Assembly: GCA_023386955.1 (NCBI GenBank)
Contig: JAEWIS010000044.1
Location: 62,001-126,000, forward strand
Direction: 5' to 3'
From: Bacillota bacterium
GTDB lineage: Bacteria; Bacillota; Bacilli; Paenibacillales; NBRC-103111
DNA: 64,000 bases
The notes under the pieces: model-generated
The model's input: the letters and a program-made list of their open reading frames with translations, nothing else
Databases searched by the model: none
What the model was told of the DNA's origin: nothing
Part shown: positions 18,199-28,454 of the stretch, piece after piece
How positions within the stretch are numbered: position 1 is the first letter of the stretch
Layout: each line of letters opens with the position of its first letter
Translations under genes and position numbers: made by a program

Positions 18199-21100
18199 AT
18201 GAGGAAAACGGGTTTATTTGCTTTGTCCCTGGCGGTGCTCCTGGCTATGTTGCTGGTCAATGTGGGCCAGGGGACCAATGTCGCCTATGCGGAGGTATCC
18301 TCCCACTATCTGAACCCGCTGATGAAAGGCGCCGACCCCACCATTGAACGGCAGGACGACGGATACTATTATTCGGCAGCCGGCGACGGCAATGTGGTAT
18401 TGAAACGCCATGAGACCATACTTGGTGTGTCCACGGCGAAGAGCAAGGAGGTATGGAAACGCCCGGATAACCTGGAATTCATCTGGGGGCCCGACGCCCA
18501 CAGAATCGACGGCAAATGGTACATCTATTTTGCCTCCGGTCCGAAGGTAAGCGATGAGGCGGGGCGTTTTGCGTATGGCCATCCCAGCTCCTATGTGCTG
18601 GAGAACAGCTCGCCCGATCCGTTCGAGGGGACGTGGGAATTGAAGGGGTCTTATGATAACGGGGACGGGCTTACTCCCCAAGCGGGGCTGCTGAATACGC
18701 AAAGCTACGGACTGCCTCTCGGCTTTGTGACCATCAAGGGGCAGAGATACATGAGCTACACCAAATACTTCTATTTTACCGATCCGGTAACAGGAGAACA
18801 GAGATTCGACGAATGCCCCACCATTGTCAAGATGAAAAACCCGTGGACACTGGAGGGGGAGGAGATTACGCTGGCCCGGCCCACCTATGACTGGGAGAAG
18901 TACGTGGATAATGTGAATGAAGGCGCAGCCGTGGTGGAACGCAACGGGAAGGTTTTTTTTGCCTATTCCGCCAGCAGCTACACCCATGACAACTACGCGG
19001 TTGGCGTGTCCTGGGCGGATCTGAGCCAGGATGTGGAGAATGAGGCGGCCTGGACCAAATATCCCGAGCCGATTATGAAGCGTTCGGATGAAAACGGCTC
19101 CTATTCCACCGGCTCGCCGCTGTTCCTGAAGTCTGAGGACGGTACAGAGGACTGGAATACATACCATGGCATACCGACTCATAGTCAAGGCGGCAAAAAC
19201 AGGGAGGTCCGCGCCCAACGGATCAATTGGGACGACACTGACTTCATCAACCTGGGTATCCCCTCCAACCCCGGCACCGTGCTGAGCCGTCCCTCCGGGG
19301 AGGAAAAAAGCGAGATTTATGAAGCGGAGGACATGGTATTATCAGGGGCGGAAAGAGCAACCATGAACAGCATCTATGCCTCCGCCGGCCGGTACGCCAG
19401 GTACAGCAACGGCAGTGACAGCGACTATACGGAGTTTACCATCAACACGGATGTTGGCGGGACCTATTCCCTGGACTTCCGTTACAACAACAATACGGCA
19501 GACCCGGTTACGATGACACTGGGTGTGAACGGACAGGCTTCTGAGCCGCTCGTTTTCCCGTCCAATGCCGGACCGGAGAACAAGCTGAACTTCTATATGA
19601 AAACCGTTCACAACATTCAACTGAACAGCGGCAGCAATACCGTGCGTCTTTCCGGTAAAAGCGCTTTGGGCTTGGATGCCATCATTGTCAAAAAAAGCGT
19701 CTTGTATGAAGCGGAGAACGCAGCGCTGTCGGGTGGTGCGGCAATTGCCCAAGTGAATCCCGGCTACAGCGGTTCAGGCTATGCCGGAGGACTCTCCGGA
19801 CCCGAAGCGGCGGTCAGCTTCACTGTCAATGCTCCTCATGCAGGCAGCTACTCGGTTAAGCTGGCTTACGGCGCAGGAACGGAGAACGACGGAACCCTGA
19901 CCATGTATGTGAATGGCGTCAGAATCAAACAGACTAATTTCTACGGCCTGAAGCAATGGGACAAGTGGGCCGATCGGTATGACAATGTCTTTTTGAAAGA
20001 AGGAAGCAATGTCATCACCTACAAGAGGGACAGCGGCGATACAGCCAATGTGAATCTGGATTATATCACGGTTACGGAAGCGGCAACCTGGACGTATGAG
20101 GCGGAATCCGCCATAACCGCAGGAGGAGCCGGAAGCGTTCAGGCTCAGGCTGAGAATACGGGAACGGGGTATGTGAGCGGCTTGACCCAAGTGAACTCTT
20201 CCGTGGAATTCCCGGTAAATGTGGAATATGCGGCCTCTTATGATCTTAAACTGCGGTATGCCACTGAGACAGGCGGCAAAACCTTGTCTCTGATGGTGAA
20301 CGGCGCGCCTGTGCAGGAGGTGCTCCTCCCCCATTCCGGAGGTGCTGCGGTGTGGAAGGAGCAGGTGGTAACCGTCCCTCTGAACAAGGGCAAAAACAGC
20401 ATCACCTATACGAATACAGACGGAGATTCCGGTGTTATCCACATCGATAATGTCCATCTCAACAAGCGCATCCCCTGGAAGTATCAGGCGGAGACGGCAA
20501 CTCTTACAGGCACACCAGGGATCGGACGAGACCGCCTGTGGTTTGAGGGCAACGGTTATGTCGGCTTATTCCAGAAAAAAGGGGATGGGATCGCCTTTGA
20601 GGTGAATGTCCCTTATACGGCAGACTATACGTCAACCCTGCGCTATTCGGGTGTACAGTCCACCAACCGGACTATGAGCATGTATGTGAACGGCCAACGG
20701 ATTAAGCAGGTTTCCTTGCCGCCCACAGCCAATTGGGATACCTGGGCCGACGCCACCGAGACGGTCAGGCTGAAGGCTGGGAAGAACAGCATTGAATTCC
20801 GCCGTGAGGACGGGGATACCGGACAGCTGAACATGGACAGCCTGACCCTGGATAAATTCAGCGGGGGATTCATGAATACGGCGGCCAAGGAGCTTAACCC
20901 CGAGAAGATGGTGAAAATCCAGCCGAAGCACAGCGGCAAGGCGTTGAGTGTAGCCGGCGAAAAGTACAATCAGGGAGCAGCCGTTATCCAATTTTCCAAT
21001 GGAGAAAGCAATAGCCAGTTGGTGCGGTTCGTGGATCTGGGAACAGGCTATTACCGGATTCTGATTATGCGTGGCGCGCGTTTCCTCGATATTAAGCCGG

Positions 21101-23076
21101 GTTCGGCGACTCAGGAACTGATCCTCAATGACACGATTGAAACAGCCCCCGTACCCACAGATACGGAGCAGTGGCGTCTGGAGAAGGACGGGGATTATTA
21201 CAAGATCATCAACAAAAGCAACGGCAAGGTCATTACGGTTAATGAAGCGTCCAAAAGCAACAATGCTGTGATCCGGCTGGCCGATGATGAGGGGAAGGAC
21301 CACCAGCGGTTTAAGATTGAGCTGCGCAATCTGTATGAGACTGCCTTCCACCCGGTGTCGGACATTATGGATGTTCCTGCGGCCGCCCAGGCAGGGCAGG
21401 ACCTGACTCTCTTGGGTACGGTCACCCCGGATTGGGCCACCCGCAAAAGCATCGTCTGGAGCATCAAGGATGCCGGGCAAACCAGAGCCAGCCTGAACGG
21501 GAATGTGCTGTCCGCCACAAGAGCGGGAACCGTGGTGGTTACGGCTACGATTGAAGAGGGAAGCGGAGCGGGCGTAAGCTACTCCAAGGATTTCACCATT
21601 GCAGTCTCCAAGAAGGATGCGGATGTCAGCCCGGAAAAGGCCACCTACGACCTCTATGTTCCCGGAGATGTGACCACCGGTATTATTTGGAATGAAGCAC
21701 AGTCTGTAACCGGGGTGGTATACGCGGCAACGGTAACCGGGTCCGTATACAATGGCCCCTTGGGACCGGAGGGGTATACGGTCAACGGGGAAACTCTGAC
21801 TATCAAGCAGGAGGCTATGGCCGGGCTGGGGCTGAAAAACGGCGATATGGCGGACTTCTCGATCCAGTTTAATCAGGGGAATCCGGCCGTGCTCCAAGTG
21901 AATGTGATAGACAGCTTTGCTTTGAACAGCCACCCGATAACCGTAGCAATTGAGGGGCATGGAGCTGCAAATGCCAATATGGCATCAGCAGTTAAGGATA
22001 CGGCGGTTACCCTCACCGCTACACCGGACCCGGGCCAGCTCTTCAAGGGCTGGAGAGTGGATACCCCCAGCAGCTTGAAGGTGACCGGCAATACCTTCAC
22101 CATGCCGGATGAGGCGGTGGTGATTACGGCGTTGTTCCAAGCACCGGTTTACAAGGTGATCTATAACGGCAACGGCGCGGCAAGCGGTGCGGCTCCGGCA
22201 GACGGCAGCAGCTATGAAAAGGGGGTCACCGTCTCCGTCTATGGCAACACCGGCGGTCTGGATAAACCGGGGTATCTCTTTGCCGGCTGGAATGTGCAGG
22301 CGGACGGCAGCGGAGCCGGATATACGGCAGGCCAAACCTTCACCATGGGCGGAGCAGATGTAGTCTTGTATGCGCAATGGTCGATGAATAATTCGGGAGG
22401 CTCTTCCGGAGGCGGTACGCCTGACGATGACTCCCCCGGCGAAAGTCCTCTGCCAGTACCAACGGAAGTACCGGGGAAACCCGAAACCGGCACCGGTCAG
22501 CCGGAGGTAACCCCTCCCGCTTCGAAGCCGGAGGCCAGCTTCCGTGACCTGGCAGCTCACTGGGCAGAGGCAGATGTTAAACAAGCGGTTGAGCTGGGAA
22601 TCGTCAGCGGTTATCCCGACGGCACATTCAAGCCGGATGGAGCTGTAACACGCGCAGAATTTGCTGTTATGCTCATTAATGCGCTTCGGCCGCAAGAGAA
22701 GCTCTTGAATAGCGAGCCGCTGCCGTTTACCGATTTGGAAAAAATCGGCGAATGGGCGCTGAACGCTGTGGCCCAGGCGGTGCAATCAGGGATTATTTCC
22801 GGCTACGAGGACGGCTCCTTCCGCCCGGATGCCAGAATTACCCGCAGTGAGATGGTCAAGATGATTGCCAACGCGCTGGGCCTTAAAGACGAATCGGCAT
22901 CATCCACAGCGTTTGCAGATGACACGGCTATTCCCGATTGGGCCAAAGGGGCCGCAGCGGCTTTGAGCAAACGGGGCATTTTGGCAGGCAGGGAAGGGAA
23001 TCAATTCGCTCCCGGCGATCAGGCAACACGGGCAGAGGCAGTAAAAGTGCTGCTGAATATGCTGCGCAACATTTAA
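18199..23076 (+). CDS. SLH-anchored multidomain GH43-like protein, CBM-rich
   Basis: A 1625-residue surface protein; ATG 18199 lies 8 nt after GAGGAGGAAG. Order of parts: signal peptide (1-31), GH43-like propeller (about 35-365), four CBM6/CBM35-like modules beginning near 373, 503, 631 and 760, a ricin-like beta-trefoil (about 905-1050), an Ig-like domain, an X2-like module, InlB-type repeats (about 1240-1400), a Pro/Gly linker and three SLH modules (from about 1447). Of the GH43 acids, Asp46 ('GADPTIE') and Glu241 ('NEGAAV') are present, but the second Asp, normally in an 'ID-G' motif, is not seen: the equivalent place reads 'YGLPLGFV' (about 170-177). It may be inactive or use another residue. 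The many sugar-binding modules suggest arabinan- or arabinoxylan-directed binding at the cell surface. Confidence 0.88.
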   Translation: MRKTGLFALSLAVLLAMLLVNVGQGTNVAYAEVSSHYLNPLMKGADPTIERQDDGYYYSAAGDGNVVLKRHETILGVSTAKSKEVWKRPDNLEFIWGPDAHRIDGKWYIYFASGPKVSDEAGRFAYGHPSSYVLENSSPDPFEGTWELKGSYDNGDGLTPQAGLLNTQSYGLPLGFVTIKGQRYMSYTKYFYFTDPVTGEQRFDECPTIVKMKNPWTLEGEEITLARPTYDWEKYVDNVNEGAAVVERNGKVFFAYSASSYTHDNYAVGVSWADLSQDVENEAAWTKYPEPIMKRSDENGSYSTGSPLFLKSEDGTEDWNTYHGIPTHSQGGKNREVRAQRINWDDTDFINLGIPSNPGTVLSRPSGEEKSEIYEAEDMVLSGAERATMNSIYASAGRYARYSNGSDSDYTEFTINTDVGGTYSLDFRYNNNTADPVTMTLGVNGQASEPLVFPSNAGPENKLNFYMKTVHNIQLNSGSNTVRLSGKSALGLDAIIVKKSVLYEAENAALSGGAAIAQVNPGYSGSGYAGGLSGPEAAVSFTVNAPHAGSYSVKLAYGAGTENDGTLTMYVNGVRIKQTNFYGLKQWDKWADRYDNVFLKEGSNVITYKRDSGDTANVNLDYITVTEAATWTYEAESAITAGGAGSVQAQAENTGTGYVSGLTQVNSSVEFPVNVEYAASYDLKLRYATETGGKTLSLMVNGAPVQEVLLPHSGGAAVWKEQVVTVPLNKGKNSITYTNTDGDSGVIHIDNVHLNKRIPWKYQAETATLTGTPGIGRDRLWFEGNGYVGLFQKKGDGIAFEVNVPYTADYTSTLRYSGVQSTNRTMSMYVNGQRIKQVSLPPTANWDTWADATETVRLKAGKNSIEFRREDGDTGQLNMDSLTLDKFSGGFMNTAAKELNPEKMVKIQPKHSGKALSVAGEKYNQGAAVIQFSNGESNSQLVRFVDLGTGYYRILIMRGARFLDIKPGSATQELILNDTIETAPVPTDTEQWRLEKDGDYYKIINKSNGKVITVNEASKSNNAVIRLADDEGKDHQRFKIELRNLYETAFHPVSDIMDVPAAAQAGQDLTLLGTVTPDWATRKSIVWSIKDAGQTRASLNGNVLSATRAGTVVVTATIEEGSGAGVSYSKDFTIAVSKKDADVSPEKATYDLYVPGDVTTGIIWNEAQSVTGVVYAATVTGSVYNGPLGPEGYTVNGETLTIKQEAMAGLGLKNGDMADFSIQFNQGNPAVLQVNVIDSFALNSHPITVAIEGHGAANANMASAVKDTAVTLTATPDPGQLFKGWRVDTPSSLKVTGNTFTMPDEAVVITALFQAPVYKVIYNGNGAASGAAPADGSSYEKGVTVSVYGNTGGLDKPGYLFAGWNVQADGSGAGYTAGQTFTMGGADVVLYAQWSMNNSGGSSGGGTPDDDSPGESPLPVPTEVPGKPETGTGQPEVTPPASKPEASFRDLAAHWAEADVKQAVELGIVSGYPDGTFKPDGAVTRAEFAVMLINALRPQEKLLNSEPLPFTDLEKIGEWALNAVAQAVQSGIISGYEDGSFRPDARITRSEMVKMIANALGLKDESASSTAFADDTAIPDWAKGAAAALSKRGILAGREGNQFAPGDQATRAEAVKVLLNMLRNI

Positions 23077-23182
23077 AACGATTACAAAAACAATTTAAGA
23101 TTGTCCATTTTTATACGATTCTTCCACAGGTAGAATGAGGAAACGGATGGGAAATGCCCAATCCAATAAGGGGACAAGAAAA

Positions 23183-23196
23183 TGAAAGCGGTTTAG
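23183..23196 (+). promoter_or_regulatory. Cre-like (CcpA) site before the second SLH-GH43 gene
   Basis: TGAAAGCGGTTTAG, the best of the three cre-like matches, 47 nt before the start codon of the next gene. Confidence 0.6.
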
Positions 23197-23243
23197 GCAG
23201 CATGTCAGTCAACAGGCAGCGAAGATTCCAAGGAGGAGTGCAA

Positions 23244-26200
23244 ATGGTCAAGAAAAAATTCAGGTCTCTGCTGCTTTTTCTCGCGGTGCTGCTGATGCTG
23301 CCGCAATGGGGCGGAGTGGCTGCGGCGGCAGAGCCGGCGCAAGCCAAGCCGGATTCGGTTTCTGCACAGGAGGGCAAAACAGTGTCGGATTTTTACAACG
23401 TGATTATGCAAACAGGCGCCGACCCGTGGGTTTATAAGCATACGGACGGCTATTACTACAATGCTTTTGCTAACAGCAGCGGTGTCATGATCCGCAGATC
23501 GAAGACCATCTCCGGCATTGAGGCGGGGGAAAGACGCCTGACCTGGTCACCGGTGTCCGGCACCATGTACAGCTCAAATGTGTGGGCCCCGGAGATGCAT
23601 TATTTGAAGGATACCGACGGCAATTATAAATGGTATGTCTACTTTGCCGCTGACAACGGAACTAATGCCAACCACCGCATGTATGTGGTGGAAAATTCCA
23701 GTGCCGATCCTATGACAGGTACATGGGAGTTTAAGGGCAAAATTACCGATCCCAGTGACCGTTGGGCCATTGACGGCACGGTGCTGACGGTTGGGGAGCA
23801 GCATTATTTCATCTGGTCCGGCTGGGAGGAAACCGATGGAAGCTTCCAGAACCTATACATCGCCAAAATGAGCAACCCGTGGACCATCAGCTCGGAGCGG
23901 GTGTTGATTTCCACATCCCAATACGACTGGGAGTCGCTTCCGGCCAGAATTAATGAAGGCCCTCAGGTTACGGTTAAGGACGACACCATCAACCTGATTT
24001 ATTCCGCAAACGGAAGCTGGACGGACAGCTACTGTCTGGGACTAATTACAGCCAAAACAGGCGACGATCTGATGAATCCCGCTTCCTGGGTCAAAAAAGA
24101 CCAGCCGATTTTCTCCAGTGCCAACGGCGTTTACGGCCCTGGCCATCACAGTATCGTCTCGTCTCCGGACGGCACCGAGGACTGGATCATTTATCATGCG
24201 GCCCGCTGGCCGGGATCAGGCTGGACCCGCAAGGTCCACACGCAGAAGTTCACGTGGAATGCCGACCATACACCGAACCTGGGTGCGCCGGTGGATCCCA
24301 ACACTCCAATCGCCGTACCCTCCGGCGAGCCGGTGAGACAGCGTTATGAAGCGGAGCAGGCACAGCTGGTGAAGGACCCGGCCGGTGAAGGGACGCCCGC
24401 TGTCCGTCGGGAGCCCAGTGCTTCCGGGGGAATGAAGGTCACAAACCTCAACAATCCCAATGATGTTGTCCAATTTACCGTTAACGTGCCGGAGGCGGGT
24501 TTTTATCTGCTGGCCGTGCGCAATGCCAATGGCTCACCCAACTCGGGCGATGCCTCCCACATATTGTCGGTCAACGGGGGCTCCGGTGCCAACTTGGGCA
24601 TTGTTTATTCAGGAGTGAACCGCTGGGGGCTTTCTTCAGCGAAGCTGTATCTGAAGGAAGGCAGCAATGTCCTCCGGTTCTCGAAGGGCAACAATTTCGC
24701 CGACATCGACAGTCTGGATCTTGTTAGGCTGAACACATCGGAGCTGTTATTCGGTGCACCGGGGTATACCTTGGGGCTGAATGGCTCCTTGCCGCTGCCG
24801 CTGTATACGGTGACAGGCACAACGTATTCCGCTGTGGAGACAGGAGCCGTAATCACCTCCTCCGACACCAGAGTAGCTGTTGTTGATGGAGGCGGCTACG
24901 TCAATGCTGTTGGTGCAGGCAGCGCCACCATCACTGCCACCTATAACGGTAAAACCACAACTGCGGCCATTACTGTTGCCGCGGCGGCCAAAGCTGTCCA
25001 GTCGATTGCATACGGCGATCTGGACCGCCTGCTGACAGCCGGACAAACAAGCCGGCCTTTGCAGATAACCGCCCGTTTTTCCAACTATGAGGTGGTGAAT
25101 GCACCGGCAGGGGATGTCCAATATACCAGCAGCAATCCCGGAGTAGCCAGAATTGTCGCAGATTCGGTTACACAATCGGTCTATGCAGTTTCACCGGGTA
25201 CAGCGCTTATTACTGCCGATTACAAAGGCAAACAGGCCATCTTCACCGCGACGGTGGTTGCGTCCTCTGATGCAGTTCAGGTTGCTTCTACCGTGAAGAC
25301 ATCCTCCGGTATGGCACCGAAGCGGCCCTCTGTTGTGGATGTTGTTTACCATAATGTGCCGAAGCAGGCGGATGTGGTGAGCTGGCAGCCGGAGGGCTTG
25401 AATTTCAGCTCCCTGGGTACGGTTCAGGTGCCGGCCACCTTGAAGGTGGATGGCCGTGATTTTCCTGCGGCTATTGCCGTAGAGGTGATTCCGGGATGGG
25501 GACTGGACGAAGTGGTAAACCAGCTGAACAATAAGCTGGTTAACCTCTCCTATCCGTTGGGCGATGGATTAGGCAACTATAGCCAAGCCAAGTACGATGC
25601 CTTCGTGGCTGAGGTGAACAAGGCAGAGCCCATGGCTTTAAACGCCGAGCTGACCAAGAAACAGTTTGAGGCGGAGCTGGAGAGTCTGGCCCAGGCGGAA
25701 GCCGCGCTGTTAGGGTCACTGAACAATAATCAGGACGGCGCTATCTATAACGCTTACCGGGATTTCTCCGGTGATACGGTAGGCAAATTTCCGTACGGCA
25801 TCACCTCTGAGGCTCTGACGAATGGAGCTGCGGCTGCGGTTCAGGAAGAGTCCGGCAATAAATTCCTCCGGCTGACTACAACCGCTACTTCAGGCAAAGT
25901 AAACCTGTTCCTGCCGTTTGCAGGCGAGGTAAAGGCGGGGGAGGATGAGCGCATTGTTATTGAATACCGCGCCCGGTTGAATACCAGCTTCCAATACGCC
26001 AATGGCGCCATGGTGAGGAATGACAGCGGCACCGGCAATTATTCCGTGGTTTCCGCTTTTGATATGGGCAAAATTCTGGTGCAAAACGGTTCCACAAAGA
26101 ATAAGCTCATCGACTTCCAATTAAATACTTGGTACCACATCAAGATGGTGGCCGACTGGAATGCCAAGAAGTATACCGTTTATGTCAATGATGCTGTGAT

Positions 26201-28157
26201 CGCCACCGATTACAATTTCCGCCATGCAGGCGGCAACAAGCTGGTTGGCCAGCTATTCGGCATCGACGGTTATGCCAATGCCTCCATGGACTTCGATGAT
26301 TTCAAGACGATGGTGATCGGAGGACCAAAGGCTGCGCCGGAGGGACTTACACATACCGATGCAACAGCGGCTGGAGCCAATGACGGGCGCATTACCGGAG
26401 TCAACTCTTTTATGGAATGGTCCTCCGACATTGGGATCACCTGGAAAGCAGTGGAGGGGATGGAGATAGCCAATTTGTCCCCAGGAACGTATTGGGTGCG
26501 TTACACTGCTACGGATACCCATAAAGCCAGTCCCCATGTGGCCTTGACCATTGCAGTGTATCAAGCTCCGCCGGTCCATGTCACCGGGGTGACCTTGAAC
26601 CGGACTACCGCGCAGCTGTATTCCAATCATGGGGCTTCAACGGTTCAGCTCACCGCGGATGTGAAGCCTGCTGATGCAGCAGACAAAGCAGTAACCTGGA
26701 GCAGTTCCGATCCGTCTGTGGCTACTGTGGATGAACAGGGACTGGTGACCGTCCATGTCGCAGGTACGGCGGTTGTTACGGCAACTACGAAGGATGGCGG
26801 TTTTACCGCTGCGTGTACGGTGAGCGTAAGTGTGTACACGGAACCGGAAACACCTCCCGTTCATGTGACGGAAGTAACCCTGAACCGGACTACCGCCCAG
26901 CTGTACTCCAACCATGGGGCTTCAACGGTTCAGCTCACCGCGGATGTGAAGCCTGCTGATGCGGCAGACAAAACAGTGACCTGGAGCAGCTCCGCTCCGG
27001 CAGTGGCTACTGTGGATGGACAGGGACTTGTAACGGTCCATGCCGCAGGTACGGCGGTTATTACGGTGACTACGAAGGATGGCGGTTTTACCGCTGCGTG
27101 TACGGTGACGGTAAGTGTGTACTCCGATTCTACCCAAAGCGACCCTGACCCGGAGCCTTCAAACGGAGGGGCCACTCCACCCGCTTCAACCATACCTTCT
27201 GCCGGGACCAAAAACGAAGACGGCAGCACCACCACCAGCGTAACTCACCCGGCAACTGGTGCAGTGACGGAGACTACCGTTTGGCCCAATGGGGACCGTG
27301 AGGTTGTTACGAAGGAAAGCAATGGTACTACGACCGAGATTGTCACCAAACAAAACGGAAGCAAGCGTGAAACCGTCAGCAAACCTGATGGCAGCAGCCA
27401 TATTGTTGCAACGGATGTGAAGGGAGTTAAGGTTGAAACAGCTATAACTGCCCTCGGGAAGGTAACCGCCGCTGTTGTTATGCCGGAAGGTGTGGCACGG
27501 GCGCAGGTCACCGTTCCGTTTATGAATGCTTCTGCTTCCACGGTGGTTTATGCGGTCCGGGATACCGGAACCCGGGAGATCATCGGAACGGTAGTTTCAG
27601 CGGAGGGAGTAAGCTTTACCGCCAAGAGCAATATGACCGTAGAGGTGACTGACCACAAGGTCAGCTTCCAGGATGTGCCCGGCACGCATTGGGCAGCGGA
27701 GGCGATCGCCTTCACCACCGGCAGCGGATTGTTCACCGGAACGGATGAAGGAAGCTTCGCACCAGATGCAACCCTGAGCCGTGCCATGCTGTTCACGGTT
27801 ATGGCGCGCCTACAGGGTGTGGAGACTGAAGGCGGGGAACATTGGTACAGCAAGGCGAAGGATTGGGCGACTGCTTCAGGCATCAGCGACGGCAGCGCTC
27901 CGGAAGCTTCCATCACGCGGGAGCAGTTGGCTACGATCCTGCACCGGTACGCCGGTCAGCCTGCGCCAAGCAGCAACGGCAAAAGCTTTGCCGACAGCGG
28001 AAAGATCTCCGGCTGGGCAAACGATGCCATGGCTTGGGCTGTGTCGGCCGGTATCCTGAACGGCAAAGAAGGCAACCTCCTGGAGCCCGCCAGTGCAGTC
28101 TCCCGGGCGGAGCTGTCCGCCATGTTGATGCGTTATATCGCGTGGCGCAGCAACTAA
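23244..28157 (+). CDS. SLH-anchored multidomain GH43 arabinan-degrading enzyme
   Basis: A 1637-residue surface enzyme; ATG 23244 follows AAGGAGGAG. Parts in order: signal peptide (about 1-32), GH43 propeller (about 50-355), a CBM6/35-like module (from about 366), two Ig-like domains, an Ig-4-like domain (about 690-755), a short helical segment, a LamG-like beta-sandwich (about 840-1020), another Ig-like region, two nearly identical BIG2 domains (about 1110-1292), a charged repetitive stretch and three SLH modules (from about 1472). The full GH43 triad is seen: Asp60 in 'GADPWV', Asp177 in 'AIDGTV' and Glu238 in 'NEGPQV'. The pattern 'WAPEMHYL' fits the arabinofuranosidase and exo-arabinanase branches. 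It should act on arabinan or arabinoxylan while held to the wall. It follows the related gene by 167 nt with its own cre-like site. Confidence 0.9.
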   Translation: MVKKKFRSLLLFLAVLLMLPQWGGVAAAAEPAQAKPDSVSAQEGKTVSDFYNVIMQTGADPWVYKHTDGYYYNAFANSSGVMIRRSKTISGIEAGERRLTWSPVSGTMYSSNVWAPEMHYLKDTDGNYKWYVYFAADNGTNANHRMYVVENSSADPMTGTWEFKGKITDPSDRWAIDGTVLTVGEQHYFIWSGWEETDGSFQNLYIAKMSNPWTISSERVLISTSQYDWESLPARINEGPQVTVKDDTINLIYSANGSWTDSYCLGLITAKTGDDLMNPASWVKKDQPIFSSANGVYGPGHHSIVSSPDGTEDWIIYHAARWPGSGWTRKVHTQKFTWNADHTPNLGAPVDPNTPIAVPSGEPVRQRYEAEQAQLVKDPAGEGTPAVRREPSASGGMKVTNLNNPNDVVQFTVNVPEAGFYLLAVRNANGSPNSGDASHILSVNGGSGANLGIVYSGVNRWGLSSAKLYLKEGSNVLRFSKGNNFADIDSLDLVRLNTSELLFGAPGYTLGLNGSLPLPLYTVTGTTYSAVETGAVITSSDTRVAVVDGGGYVNAVGAGSATITATYNGKTTTAAITVAAAAKAVQSIAYGDLDRLLTAGQTSRPLQITARFSNYEVVNAPAGDVQYTSSNPGVARIVADSVTQSVYAVSPGTALITADYKGKQAIFTATVVASSDAVQVASTVKTSSGMAPKRPSVVDVVYHNVPKQADVVSWQPEGLNFSSLGTVQVPATLKVDGRDFPAAIAVEVIPGWGLDEVVNQLNNKLVNLSYPLGDGLGNYSQAKYDAFVAEVNKAEPMALNAELTKKQFEAELESLAQAEAALLGSLNNNQDGAIYNAYRDFSGDTVGKFPYGITSEALTNGAAAAVQEESGNKFLRLTTTATSGKVNLFLPFAGEVKAGEDERIVIEYRARLNTSFQYANGAMVRNDSGTGNYSVVSAFDMGKILVQNGSTKNKLIDFQLNTWYHIKMVADWNAKKYTVYVNDAVIATDYNFRHAGGNKLVGQLFGIDGYANASMDFDDFKTMVIGGPKAAPEGLTHTDATAAGANDGRITGVNSFMEWSSDIGITWKAVEGMEIANLSPGTYWVRYTATDTHKASPHVALTIAVYQAPPVHVTGVTLNRTTAQLYSNHGASTVQLTADVKPADAADKAVTWSSSDPSVATVDEQGLVTVHVAGTAVVTATTKDGGFTAACTVSVSVYTEPETPPVHVTEVTLNRTTAQLYSNHGASTVQLTADVKPADAADKTVTWSSSAPAVATVDGQGLVTVHAAGTAVITVTTKDGGFTAACTVTVSVYSDSTQSDPDPEPSNGGATPPASTIPSAGTKNEDGSTTTSVTHPATGAVTETTVWPNGDREVVTKESNGTTTEIVTKQNGSKRETVSKPDGSSHIVATDVKGVKVETAITALGKVTAAVVMPEGVARAQVTVPFMNASASTVVYAVRDTGTREIIGTVVSAEGVSFTAKSNMTVEVTDHKVSFQDVPGTHWAAEAIAFTTGSGLFTGTDEGSFAPDATLSRAMLFTVMARLQGVETEGGEHWYSKAKDWATASGISDGSAPEASITREQLATILHRYAGQPAPSSNGKSFADSGKISGWANDAMAWAVSAGILNGKEGNLLEPASAVSRAELSAMLMRYIAWRSN
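26571..27140 (+). repeat. Two tandem 285-bp copies encoding BIG2 domains
   Basis: Unit 1 starts at 26571 and unit 2 at 26856. They are about 90% identical at the DNA level, including silent positions, which suggests recent duplication or gene conversion inside the second GH43 gene. Unit number may differ between strains, and the repeat is a risk point for assembly. Confidence 0.9.
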
Positions 28158-28190
28158 GAGAAGCTGTTGATTCTAAGTAAAATCAATAAG

Positions 28191-28237
28191 ACCAAGGAGC
28201 CAGGCGGTTTGTCCCCGCTAACGCTCCTTGGTTTTTT
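28191..28237 (+). terminator. Intrinsic terminator after the second SLH-GH43 gene
   Basis: ACCAAGGAGC (28191-28200) pairs perfectly with GCTCCTTGGT (28223-28232), followed by six T. Confidence 0.9.
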
Positions 28238-28252
28238 GTGTAGTGGTTTTGC

Positions 28253-28436
28253 TAACGGACCCAGGTTCCGTTATTTTCTGAAAAAACGTCGTATTTCCCG
28301 TTTTTACGGACTGAGAAGCCCTTATTTGGATCAAAATGTGGTTTTTGGAGGGGCGGGCAAGCAAATAACGGATCCTTGGTCCGCAAGATTTTCATAAGAG
28401 GGCATTTTTGATAAATAACGGATTTCTGGTCCGTTA
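28253..28436. repeat. Four-unit F-F-R-R element 3 (184 bp)
   Basis: Four 23-bp units: forward 28253-28275 and 28304-28326, reverse 28364-28386 and 28414-28436; gaps 28, 37 and 27 bp. Forward units read T(A/T)ACGGAC...TTATT and reverse units AATAACGGAT...GGTCCG. The position is between same-strand genes after a terminator. Confidence 0.92.
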
Positions 28437-28454
28437 GCACAGCGGGGGTAACTC

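Noticed and set aside
20632..21960. 442-codon minus-strand open frame inside the first SLH-GH43 gene
   Set aside because: Antisense shadow of a GC-rich gene with strong domain evidence on the plus strand.
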